In this document: piece by piece, positions 1-5,335 of the stretch
Layout of the letters: each line of letters begins with the position of its first letter
Position numbering within the stretch: the stretch's first letter is position 1
Source of the DNA: an uncultured Bacilli bacterium
GTDB taxonomy: Bacteria; Bacillota_I; Bacilli_A; RF39; UBA660
Direction: 5' to 3'
DNA: 16,685 nucleotides
Assembly (NCBI GenBank): GCA_934102055.1
Contig: CAKOSE010000023.1
Coordinates: forward strand, 1 to 16,685
Notes under the pieces: generated by a model
Databases searched by the model: none
What the model saw: only the letters and a program-made list of their open reading frames with translations
Told to the model about the DNA's origin: nothing
Made by a program: the position numbers and the translations under genes

Positions 1-120
1 TCCTAAGTATGCTCCTCTTAAGTATGCTCCTCTTAAGTCTGCTCCTTCTAAGTTTGCTCCTTCTAAGTCTGCTCCTCCTAAGTTTGCTCCTCCTAAGTTT
101 GCTCCTCTTAAGTCTGCTCC
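1..120 (-). repeat. Tandem 15-bp coding repeats (pentapeptide units)
   Basis: About eight tandem copies of a 15-bp unit (plus-strand form CCTAAGTNTGCTCCT with small changes) encode the pentapeptide repeats of the gene above. Third-position and D/N/Y codon changes show the unit is kept at the protein level. The array continues past the window edge. Such near-identical units can gain or lose copies by slippage. Confidence 0.9.
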
Positions 121-231
121 TTCTTTTATTGCTTGTTCCACAGTTTCTTTTAAAGTGTTGTCTTCTTTTTCATATTCAAACAAAACACTTCCTGTATATC
201 TATTTTTTATTTCAAATTTAACTTTTTTCAT
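1..231 (-). CDS. Pentapeptide-repeat protein, 3' end cut by window edge
   Basis: The reading frame starts at ATG 231-229, preceded by an AGGAGGAAAT ribosome site, and runs off the left edge after 77 codons. Residues 1 to about 36 are a charged beta-like lead-in (begins MKKVKFEIKNRY). From about residue 38 the chain becomes tandem five-residue units of the A(D/N/Y)LxG type (GADLRGANLGGANLGG and on), the signature of the right-handed quadrilateral beta-helix of the pentapeptide-repeat family. Some members (Qnr, MfpA) mimic DNA and protect gyrase, but most phage members have no known role and nothing here assigns one. It is the last visible gene of the leftward prophage early operon, 18 nt after the 87-residue gene. 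The family call is firm; the function is unknown and the C-terminal length is not visible. Confidence 0.88.
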   Translation of the reverse strand, partial: MKKVKFEIKNRYTGSVLFEYEKEDNTLKETVEQAIKEGADLRGANLGGANLGGADLEGANLEGADLRGAYLRGAYLG

Positions 232-249
232 TTTTTTATTTCCTCCTAA

Positions 250-513
250 TTAATAACTTATTCCCTTCCCATGAATTTCTGGTATTTCTAGTTCTGCATC
301 ATAGTCGTTTTCATACATGATCCCTTTTATTTTTTCTTTTAAGTCTTCTATTTCCTCTTCAAGTTCCTCCTGTAATATTTTTCTATCTTTTGCTATTTTT
401 CTCCAGCTACTAACTGGCAACATTTTATTTATCAATCCATAATCTGTTCCAAGTTCTTTAGATAAATTTTCAATATCATTTGCTTCATCTTTATTTAATA
501 ACTCATAAAACAT
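250..513 (-). CDS. Small coiled-coil phage protein, unknown function
   Basis: An 87-residue acidic protein that I do not recognise. ATG 513-511 follows an AGGGATC ribosome site. Residues about 45-65 (roughly EELEEEIEDLKEKIKG) have the heptad and charge pattern of a short coiled coil; the N-terminal half contains a possible helical segment (NDIENLSKELGTDYGLINKML). There is no signal peptide, membrane span or cysteine. Its start overlaps the end of the exonuclease gene by 11 nt, so it is translated from the same early transcript and probably expressed together with the recombination pair. A structural or accessory role in replication or recombination is possible but is not shown by the sequence. 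Confidence 0.7.
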   Translation of the reverse strand: MFYELLNKDEANDIENLSKELGTDYGLINKMLPVSSWRKIAKDRKILQEELEEEIEDLKEKIKGIMYENDYDAELEIPEIHGKGISY

Positions 514-1423
514 TTGATCCCTCCATTTGATCGTTTAACATTTCTTTTACTTCTTCATCGTAATTTTCTAAATAATGGTTGCAAAATTTACAGCAACTGC
601 AATAACTTAAACATTTTGTGTCTTCTCCCTTACGTTCTTCAATTTCGTAAATTCCAGGATATTTTTTTTCTAAATTAATAAGATGCTCCCTTGCTTCTTC
701 TAATGTTTTGTGTACCTTTAATGCTTTTTTATTAGTTTTCTTTTTAACTGCATATGTGTTACCTTTGTTAAATCTTTCTTCTAATGAACACATAGGTAAT
801 TCGCTATCTTTCATTTGTTCCAGTTTTTGTATCCTGTCAAATCTTTTTAAAATCCATTCTTCTATTTCTTCTGGTGTTCCTAAATCGAATGTTAGAACTC
901 GTATCGGTAAATCTGGATAATCATATTTATTCTGCGCTTCACGTTTATTCCAATCTTTTAAAATTGCTATTATTCTCCCTTTATCAATCCATTTACCATG
1001 TTTTTTGTAGTGCAAATAAGCTCCCATTTGAAGTTGTTTCTTCCAATGTTCGTTGTTAGAACCATAGATGACAGTCCATACACTAGTCGTTTTATAATCG
1101 TCTACATAATCGTAAACATGGTCGATAATACCAGATAGCGTATATCCATTTTCAAATGTGTGTTCTAAATGTTCCTCTACATATTCATTTTCTTTAACTT
1201 CTATTCCTGTTTCCAAAGCATAATGCGTTACTGTTCCAAACAACATCCATATACACTCGGACACATCTTGTTCTATTTCATCGTTGTATCTTCTCTTGAG
1301 CATTAACACTCTGTCTGGATCCAGTAAACTTGTTATTGAATATCTCTTTGGTCTATATTTATACTCTTTTTCAACTGCCCTTTGTAACATATCAGGCAGC
1401 ATTAATTTATTAGTTATTTTCAT
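503..1423 (-). CDS. PD-(D/E)XK exonuclease with Fe-S cysteine cluster (Cas4/RecB-like phage family)
   Basis: A 306-residue nuclease of the phage Cas4/RecB-like class, expected to resect DNA ends and make single strands for the adjacent annealing protein. Motifs in order: GTVTHYALE (H67, E71), GIIDHV (D101), DDYKT (D109, K111) and QMGAY (Q132-Y136, the QxxxY motif). A C-terminal cysteine cluster C271-C275-C281 with C212 upstream fits the [4Fe-4S]-binding cysteines of this family; C277 and C278 are extra. The start ATG 1423-1421 has a strong AGGAGGTAAG site and overlaps the Rad52-like gene by 14 nt. An exonuclease beside a single-strand annealing protein is the classic phage recombination pair. 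The fold and motifs are clear; polarity and substrate are inferred from the family. Confidence 0.85.
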   Translation of the reverse strand: MKITNKLMLPDMLQRAVEKEYKYRPKRYSITSLLDPDRVLMLKRRYNDEIEQDVSECIWMLFGTVTHYALETGIEVKENEYVEEHLEHTFENGYTLSGIIDHVYDYVDDYKTTSVWTVIYGSNNEHWKKQLQMGAYLHYKKHGKWIDKGRIIAILKDWNKREAQNKYDYPDLPIRVLTFDLGTPEEIEEWILKRFDRIQKLEQMKDSELPMCSLEERFNKGNTYAVKKKTNKKALKVHKTLEEAREHLINLEKKYPGIYEIEERKGEDTKCLSYCSCCKFCNHYLENYDEEVKEMLNDQMEGSNVL

Positions 1424-1937
1424 TTCTTACCTCCTGAGGTTTCTTTACAAACACTCTCTCTCCACGATTATTTTTTATCGATAAACCATCTATTTCTTTA
1501 TTTTTATATGTTATTTTCTCTACGTAAAATTTATCATTTGTTGCTAACTTTCCTTTTTTATTTCTGAATATCTTACATTTTTCTATTGGAACCCAAATTA
1601 GTGGTGATGTGTATAATTCTCTACCGATTCCCCAATTAACACATGCTCTTTTGAAACTGTCACTTGCTTCGCCCTTCTCAGCTTCTGTGTTACTTTCTTT
1701 TCCTGCGTCCCATTTGGTAGTCCAGTCATCCTTGTCCTTGTCGTAAATAGAAACTCCACAGTAGATGTTCCCCTTCATTTCTTTGTGATCTCTATCCCAA
1801 TTCATAGGACCAACTACTTCATCAAGTATTTCCATATCTACTCTTGCATTTTTAAACAAAAGCAATGTTAATCCTGTTTCGCTTATCGTTCCTACTCTTA
1901 TCTCGATCTCGTTTTCTTTAAGTGGTCTAAACTCCAT
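1410..1937 (-). CDS. Rad52-like single-strand annealing protein
   Basis: A 175-residue protein resembling the Rad52/DdrA-type annealing proteins of Gram-positive phages. The most telling segment is residues 88-105 (KGEASDSFKRACVNWGIG), which matches the family pattern of a small-residue-rich helix followed by KRA...(F/W)G. An N-terminal strand-rich part (RVGTISETGLTLLLFKNARVD) and WDAGK lie before it. The start ATG 1937-1935 follows a GAGGAGGAAAG site, 13 nt after the previous gene. Such proteins coat single-stranded DNA as rings and anneal complementary strands. The next gene overlaps by 14 nt and encodes the partner exonuclease, which supports the call. Motif similarity is moderate and a search of Rad52, Erf and RecT profiles would settle the subfamily. 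Confidence 0.72.
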   Translation of the reverse strand: MEFRPLKENEIEIRVGTISETGLTLLLFKNARVDMEILDEVVGPMNWDRDHKEMKGNIYCGVSIYDKDKDDWTTKWDAGKESNTEAEKGEASDSFKRACVNWGIGRELYTSPLIWVPIEKCKIFRNKKGKLATNDKFYVEKITYKNKEIDGLSIKNNRGERVFVKKPQEVRNENN

Positions 1938-1950
1938 AACTTTCCTCCTC

Positions 1951-2259
1951 TTATTTCTTGCTATAATAGTTGTTAAATACTTCTTCTCGTGCTTCTCTTG
2001 CTTGTTTTATTTTTTCGCTACTTCTTAATTCGATAAAATCATTTTGTAACTCTCTACGTGCTCTAGATACTGTTTCAAATGGTGATACTCCTTTACCTTT
2101 TCTAAATTCTGCGTCTTTAAAAACTTTGTACATCTCAGTTTCTCTCACCCAATGTGATAAACAGTACTCATAGTACAAATACATATCGCTCTCTTTTGCT
2201 AATTGATGTGTTTCTAAAATTTTCTTAACTTCACCCTTGGTAGTTTTTATTTCATTCAT
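1951..2259 (-). CDS. Small phage early protein, unknown function
   Basis: A 102-residue protein of a type often seen in the early region of Firmicute phages, with a YLYYEYC segment followed by a charged block and the string FETVSRARRELQNDF, which resembles a helix-turn-helix or winged-helix recognition region. No catalytic motif is visible. The start ATG at 2259 overlaps the end of the DUF6291 gene by 8 nt; the nearest purine-rich site (GAGGAG) is about 13 nt upstream, so translation is probably coupled to the preceding gene. DNA binding is only a guess from the basic, Arg-rich second half. Confidence 0.72.
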   Translation of the reverse strand: MNEIKTTKGEVKKILETHQLAKESDMYLYYEYCLSHWVRETEMYKVFKDAEFRKGKGVSPFETVSRARRELQNDFIELRSSEKIKQAREAREEVFNNYYSKK

Positions 2260-2935
2260 AACTTTTAATCAACTCCTCTAACTCTTTTTGGTTTTCCTTG
2301 TTTGTCTTTATTTCTGCTGTATTAAATTTTTCTAATATTTTTTCATCTTGAGATTTTTCCTTACCTTTAAGTTTCTCCCAAATAATCCCCTTCCAGTTGT
2401 TAGACATACATTCATCTATCAAGTCAGCAATTTGTTCATCACTATATTTTTCGCAATTATTTTGAATTCTAGTAAGCAGACTCTTTAATCCAACCTCCGT
2501 GTATGTTTCTTTTCTTTCGTCTTTGTACTTTAACCATTCTTCTATCTTCCCCCTTAACAATCCCCTATCTAAATAATTAAAATTAGAAATAAGAAATAAG
2601 AAAAGGGAAATATTATTTGTTTGTTTTTTGGTTGTACTCTTGGTTGTTTTTTGGTTATTTTTAGGTTGTTTTTTGGTTGTTTGTTTTGCGTTCTTGTTGC
2701 CCTTTGGAGCACCACCTTTTTTACCATTAATAACCTTATTTTTAGTGGTTTCTAAAGGCATTTTAATATTGTTCCAAATACCAAAATTTAACCCTTCTAA
2801 ATTAGGTTCTTTGTCTTCAAACATATACTCCATAATTGCATTAAAAATGGCTAGTTTATCTTCATTTTTTAAGTATTTTATTATGTCAAAATAGTTCTTA
2901 TAAAACGTAAAATGATCTAGTTTTTTTTCATCCAC
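2252..2935 (-). CDS. DUF6291-type phage replication-like protein
   Basis: A 227-residue protein. Residues 1-65 (FYKNYFDIIKYLKNEDKLAIFNAIMEYMF...EGLNFGIWNNIK) match the DUF6291 pattern of phage proteins placed where replication initiators lie. GKKGGAPKGNKNAKQ and a Lys/Thr/Asn/Gln-rich low-complexity linker (about 75-108) follow. Residues about 120-195 (IEEWLKYKDERKETYTEVGLKSLLTRI ... ECMSNNWKGIIWEK) form the helical C-terminal domain found at the end of many phage replication proteins. The start ATG 2935-2933 follows AGGAGGAAAC. A helicase-loader or initiator role is inferred from architecture and position, not shown. The linker is nearly simple-sequence and could vary in length. A divergent promoter and hairpin lie just upstream. 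Confidence 0.72.
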   Translation of the reverse strand: MDEKKLDHFTFYKNYFDIIKYLKNEDKLAIFNAIMEYMFEDKEPNLEGLNFGIWNNIKMPLETTKNKVINGKKGGAPKGNKNAKQTTKKQPKNNQKTTKSTTKKQTNNISLFLFLISNFNYLDRGLLRGKIEEWLKYKDERKETYTEVGLKSLLTRIQNNCEKYSDEQIADLIDECMSNNWKGIIWEKLKGKEKSQDEKILEKFNTAEIKTNKENQKELEELIKSYE

Positions 2936-2949
2936 TTGTTTCCTCCTAT

Positions 2950-2978
2950 TTGCATTATTTTATTTTTTGTGTTATAAT
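2950..2978 (+). promoter_or_regulatory. Rightward promoter, extended -10 (drives candidate small RNA)
   Basis: TTGCAT at 2950-2955, a 17-nt spacer, and TATAAT at 2973-2978, with TG at 2970-2971 giving an extended -10 (TGTTATAAT). The same nine bases form the -10 of the repressor promoter at 3817-3825. It points away from the early operon and starts inside the leader of the DUF6291 gene. No plus-strand gene follows before a terminator-like hairpin. Confidence 0.65.
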
Positions 2979-2983
2979 CTAGT

Positions 2984-3039
2984 TGTAATTTTTATTACAT
3001 AAGTTGATTAACGCCAGCACGCAGAAATCAACTTTTTTT
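2984..3039 (+). ncRNA. Candidate 56-nt antisense small RNA with two hairpins
   Basis: Downstream of the extended -10 promoter the sequence folds as TGTAAT-TTTT-ATTACA (2984-2999) and then AAGTTGATT / AATCAACTT (3001-3009 with 3026-3034) around a 16-nt loop containing CGCCAGCACGC, ending in seven T (3033-3039). The second element has the form of an intrinsic terminator. The whole would be a short stable transcript antisense to the untranslated stretch before the DUF6291 gene. The GC-rich loop is unusual in this AT-rich region and could be the pairing element. The alternative is that the hairpin belongs to the minus-strand early mRNA, where the T run is an A run. Expression is inferred. Confidence 0.5.
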
Positions 3040-3063
3040 GTGCAATCAAATTCATCACCCCTT

Positions 3064-3228
3064 TCAATTTCTAAATGTTCTAATTTGATAATAAGAACAT
3101 TTATAGCCGTAGAATTTGTTACATTCATTTGCTTGCTTATCATGAATATTTGAGCCTACTATTAAACAAATGGTAAAAAATAACATAATCCCTGTAACTA
3201 TTACTAAATCAATTATTATTCTTTTCAC
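3064..3228 (-). CDS. 54-residue single-span membrane protein (GTG start)
   Basis: A short gene starting at GTG 3228-3226, two bases after the TAA stop of the preceding gene, with the AGGTGTG at the end of that gene as ribosome site; it ends with TGA at 3066-3064. The product begins MKRIIIDLVIVTGIML and has one hydrophobic span (about residues 4-25), followed by a polar tail with two cysteines (ANECNKF and YKCSYY) that would face outside if the positive N-terminus stays in. Small membrane proteins of this kind are common in phage early regions and some act on host functions, but no family is recognised. The tight coupling and clean reading frame support a real gene. Confidence 0.62.
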   Translation of the reverse strand: MKRIIIDLVIVTGIMLFFTICLIVGSNIHDKQANECNKFYGYKCSYYQIRTFRN

Positions 3229-3230
3229 TC

Positions 3231-3434
3231 TTACACACCTATTCTCTTTCTAAGCATCTTTGTCAATGCTAGTTTTGGCTTTGTTTCTGGAACAAAATAG
3301 TTTTTCTCTTTCATATCATTTCTTGTTTCTTCGACCAGTTGTCTACATAATTCCATACCTAAAGTCGGAATCAATATTTTTACATCCTGCGGTGAAACAT
3401 ATAATTGATTTAATATCTCCTCTTTAGTTTTCAT
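3231..3434 (-). CDS. Small basic phage early protein, possible excisionase-like DNA binder
   Basis: A 67-residue protein with ATG at 3434-3432 after an AGAAAGGAAAT site. The pattern SPQDVKILIPTLGMELCRQLVEETRNDMKEKNYFVPE followed by a basic end (ALTKMLRKRIG) recalls small helix-turn-helix proteins of the DUF3173/excisionase kind, in which a PxLG...A helix pair precedes a 'Y(F/I)VPxT' wing. It lies directly downstream of the Cro-like gene and of operator O3, in the position where Firmicute prophages often encode an excisionase or a second regulator. The functional call is weak. Confidence 0.55.
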   Translation of the reverse strand: MKTKEEILNQLYVSPQDVKILIPTLGMELCRQLVEETRNDMKEKNYFVPETKPKLALTKMLRKRIGV

Positions 3435-3476
3435 TTTTTTATTTCCTTTCTTGACCTTTTTGTTAATTGCATTTTA

Positions 3477-3713
3477 TTATTCACGTTTTGTGAAGTCTAA
3501 ATTTAAAAAAAAATCATTAATATCACATTTAAATAAATTAGATAGTTTCACAAGAATATCACAATCAATTGCCTTAACATTTTGCTCATATTTCATATAT
3601 GTTCTTGCAGTTATGTTTAATTGTTCTGCTGTTTCTTCTTGACTCATTCTTGCCCTGGTGCGTTCTGCACGAATATTATTTGCTATAATTTGTTTTGCTT
3701 GTTCTATGTTCAT
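3477..3713 (-). CDS. Cro-like XRE-family regulator
   Basis: A 78-residue protein that is essentially one XRE helix-turn-helix domain: NNIRAERTRARMSQEETAEQLNITARTYMKYEQNVKAIDCDILVKLSNLF (about residues 12-62). SQEETAEQLNITARTYMKYE contains the two recognition helices. It is the first gene of the leftward early operon, divergent from the S24 repressor, which is the usual place for a Cro or anti-repressor regulator that favours lytic growth. The start ATG 3713-3711 follows AAGGAGGTAAAAG. Its promoter is a perfect TTGACA/TATAAT pair with an operator in the spacer, so it is probably shut off by the divergent repressor. Operator O3 overlaps its last codons. Confidence 0.85.
   Translation of the reverse strand: MNIEQAKQIIANNIRAERTRARMSQEETAEQLNITARTYMKYEQNVKAIDCDILVKLSNLFKCDINDFFLNLDFTKRE
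3480..3494. promoter_or_regulatory. Operator O3 (TTCACGTTTTGTGAA)
   Basis: The third copy of the near-palindrome TTCACRTNTTGTGAA, differing from O1 and O2 only in its centre. It overlaps the last codons of the Cro-like gene and lies upstream of the 67-residue gene. On the minus strand TAGACT, 17 nt, TAAAAT brackets it, so it may control a weak second promoter or allow looping with the main site. Confidence 0.65.
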
Positions 3714-3735
3714 CTTTTACCTCCTTACAGTTTCA

Positions 3736-3764
3736 ATTATAACTTCACATATTGTGAATGTCAA
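3736..3764 (-). promoter_or_regulatory. Leftward early promoter, consensus
   Basis: TTGACA at 3764-3759 and TATAAT at 3741-3736, spaced 17 nt: both hexamers match the consensus. The spacer is filled by operator O1. Transcription would start near 3729 and read into the Cro-like gene and the early operon. Such a strong promoter needs tight repression in the lysogen, as the operator placement allows. Confidence 0.85.
3744..3758. promoter_or_regulatory. Operator O1 (TTCACATATTGTGAA)
   Basis: A 15-bp near-perfect palindrome lying exactly in the -10/-35 spacer of the leftward early promoter, directly against the -35 hexamer. A bound repressor here would block RNA polymerase. It is almost identical to O2 (one base) and O3 (two bases). 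Confidence 0.8.
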
Positions 3765-3773
3765 GTCTTTTTT

Positions 3774-3788
3774 TTCACATTTTGTGAA
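3774..3788. promoter_or_regulatory. Operator O2 (TTCACATTTTGTGAA)
   Basis: A second copy, 30 bp centre to centre from O1 (about three helical turns, same face of DNA). It lies outside both promoters: 9 bp upstream of the leftward -35 and 8 bp upstream of the repressor -35. That spot suits cooperative binding with O1 and contact with polymerase at the repressor promoter. Confidence 0.8.
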
Positions 3789-3796
3789 TTTTTTTC

Positions 3797-3825
3797 TTGT
3801 GTTGTTTTTCTCTTGGTGTTATAAT
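3797..3825 (+). promoter_or_regulatory. Repressor (maintenance) promoter, extended -10
   Basis: TTGTGT at 3797-3802, 17 nt, TATAAT at 3820-3825, with TG giving the extended form TGTTATAAT. Transcription would start near 3832, giving a very short leader with an AAAGGAG site before the ATG at 3846. The weaker -35 and neighbouring O2 suggest it may be tuned by the bound regulator. Confidence 0.75.
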
Positions 3826-3845
3826 ATAAACGAAAGGAGTTAGAG

Positions 3846-4508
3846 ATGGAAAATTCAGATAACGAACGAAATTTCTTAGCTAGCAATATAAGGTATTTAA
3901 GAAATACTTGTGGGAAAACTCAACAACAAATAGCGGAATTATGTCAAAAGCAAAACACAGCAGTTGCAAATTGGGAAAAAGGAATTAGGACTCCTGACGC
4001 ATTAGACTTATATATGTTATCAAGATATTTCGATATAACAATAAACGATTTAATAGAAAAAGATTTAAGCGCATACAAAATCGAACCAATTTCATTCGAA
4101 GAAGATATAGTGCAAATTCCAGTTTTCGGAACAATAAAAGCTGGAATACCTATAGAAAGCCAATCAGACATAATTGATTTTGTAGAAATACCAAGAGCGT
4201 GGGTGCGTGGAGGAAGAAAGTTTTTTGCACTAATCATTAGTGGCGACAGTATGTTTCCTAAATATCAAGAGAACGATATCGTTATATTTGAACAAACAAA
4301 TGATACATCGTTATATAATGGAAAAGATGCTGCTGTTATGATAAATGGCACGGAAAGTACATTTAAAAGAGTGCTAGTAAATGAACAAGGAATTGTATTG
4401 CAACCATACAATACAGCTTACGATGTCATGATGTTTTCAAAAGAAAAAGTAGAGAGTCTCCCGATTAAAATTGTTGGTATAGCCGTTGAAAGAAGAACCA
4501 AAATTTAA
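3846..4508 (+). CDS. S24-family phage repressor (CI/LexA-like)
   Basis: A 220-residue repressor with an N-terminal XRE helix-turn-helix (residues about 12-66: NIRYLRNTCGKTQQQIAELCQKQ...) and a C-terminal S24 LexA-type protease domain. The self-cleavage site is A99-G100 in GTIKAG; the catalytic serine is S135 in SGDSMFP and the lysine K174 in TFKRV, so the auto-cleavage machinery looks intact and the element should be inducible by DNA damage through RecA. It begins at ATG 3846 after AAAGGAG. It is divergent from the Cro-like gene and most likely binds the three TTCAC...GTGAA operators. It keeps the leftward early operon silent in the lysogen. Length and motifs are typical. Confidence 0.92.
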   Translation: MENSDNERNFLASNIRYLRNTCGKTQQQIAELCQKQNTAVANWEKGIRTPDALDLYMLSRYFDITINDLIEKDLSAYKIEPISFEEDIVQIPVFGTIKAGIPIESQSDIIDFVEIPRAWVRGGRKFFALIISGDSMFPKYQENDIVIFEQTNDTSLYNGKDAAVMINGTESTFKRVLVNEQGIVLQPYNTAYDVMMFSKEKVESLPIKIVGIAVERRTKI

Positions 4509-4620
4509 TCGTACCAAAAAATGGTGATTTTCTCTACAACTTAATTATATAACAGGTGAAACGCAAACGAAACGCATTGTTATATTTACCAAAAATTACC
4601 AATAAAAAGGATGAGAAAAA
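4509..4620. promoter_or_regulatory. Gap between repressor and membrane pair: possible promoter
   Basis: A 112-bp gap. A weak hairpin (ACCA/TGGT near 4513-4525, followed by TTTT) could slow transcription leaving the repressor gene. TGTTATATT at 4578-4586 resembles the extended -10 elements of this prophage (TGTTATAAT) but has no good -35. If used, it gives the two membrane-protein genes their own expression in the lysogen. Confidence 0.4.
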
Positions 4621-4812
4621 ATGGAAAAATTTATAGTTACAGGATTATCTGCATTAATGTTAGTGGCACTTTTCTTTGCGTATGATTTAATAAAAGCAAA
4701 ATTAAAAAAAATATTATCAAAGAGGAAAGATAATATTACTAAAAATAAAGTGCATACTGAAAACACTAAGAAAAAAACAAATGATAATGATAATAAATTT
4801 ATGTGGGAGTGA
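4621..4812 (+). CDS. Small membrane protein, prophage lysogeny region
   Basis: A 63-residue protein with ATG at 4621 after AAGGATGAG. Residues about 4-24 (FIVTGLSALMLVALFFAYDLI) form one membrane span; the rest is a highly charged Lys/Asn-rich tail ending KFMWE. The positive charge after the span predicts a cytoplasmic tail with the N-terminus outside. No family is recognised. Only 6 nt separate its stop from the next start, so the two are co-translated. The position between repressor and integrase is typical of genes expressed in the lysogen (superinfection exclusion, immunity or host-surface change), but that is inference from place alone. Confidence 0.6.
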   Translation: MEKFIVTGLSALMLVALFFAYDLIKAKLKKILSKRKDNITKNKVHTENTKKKTNDNDNKFMWE

Positions 4813-4818
4813 TACAAA

Positions 4819-5331
4819 ATGGAAAACAAAAAGATGGCTATAACAACCATTATAGCTACAATAATTTTTATATGCTTTTTGTGCAATATTTCTCTTTTGA
4901 ATTTCTTCAATTATTTTTATTATATTTTTAACAAGGACAAGGAATTTCTTTCTATTGACAAAAGTGAAATTGCCGTAAAATATGAAGATAACAGCTCATC
5001 TGAAAATATTTCTTGTCAATTAGACCAAGATCAGTACGCTCTCATGAAAACAAATTCAGATTGTATAATAGACAATGATATAAAATATATAGGTTTTTCT
5101 GTTTATTTATATAATAGTTATTCAAAAATACAAGCTGTCCTAAATGATAAAACTGTATTAAAAATTGAACGAATTTCAAATGAAAATGATTTTATATGGA
5201 AAGATACATACAAAATAAATCAATATATAGTACGTGGTTATCTAGAAAACACCCAATTGGTAGATGGCTTAAACAAAATCACTGTTAACGGAAACAATAA
5301 AACAGATACAATTTACATATATAAAAAATAA
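4819..5331 (+). CDS. Membrane-anchored extracytoplasmic protein, prophage lysogeny region
   Basis: A 170-residue protein with ATG 4819 after GGGAGTGA. A Lys-rich start (MENKKM) precedes a long hydrophobic stretch (about residues 7-38, IIATIIFICFLCNISLLNFFNYFYYIF) acting as signal anchor. The remaining 130 residues are polar and strand-rich, with a cysteine pair (ISCQLDQ and SDCIID, about 20 residues apart) that could form a disulfide outside the cell. There is no lipobox and no LPXTG motif. The C-terminal pattern (GLNKITVNGNNKTDTIYIYKK) suggests a small beta-sandwich. I do not recognise the family. With its 63-residue neighbour it forms a two-gene membrane cassette expressed in the direction of the repressor. 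Confidence 0.65.
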   Translation: MENKKMAITTIIATIIFICFLCNISLLNFFNYFYYIFNKDKEFLSIDKSEIAVKYEDNSSSENISCQLDQDQYALMKTNSDCIIDNDIKYIGFSVYLYNSYSKIQAVLNDKTVLKIERISNENDFIWKDTYKINQYIVRGYLENTQLVDGLNKITVNGNNKTDTIYIYKK

Positions 5332-5335
5332 AAAA

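Noticed and set aside
1..120. CRISPR-like tandem array
   Set aside because: The repeat period is 15 bp without spacers, and each unit encodes one pentapeptide in a single open frame.
9..221. Plus-strand frame rich in LLLLS repeats
   Set aside because: It is the antisense shadow of the 15-bp pentapeptide-coding repeats on the minus strand.
4596..4910. Minus-strand frame opposite the membrane pair
   Set aside because: It overlaps two plus-strand genes with good ribosome sites and is hydrophobic only as the complement of Lys/Asn-rich codons.
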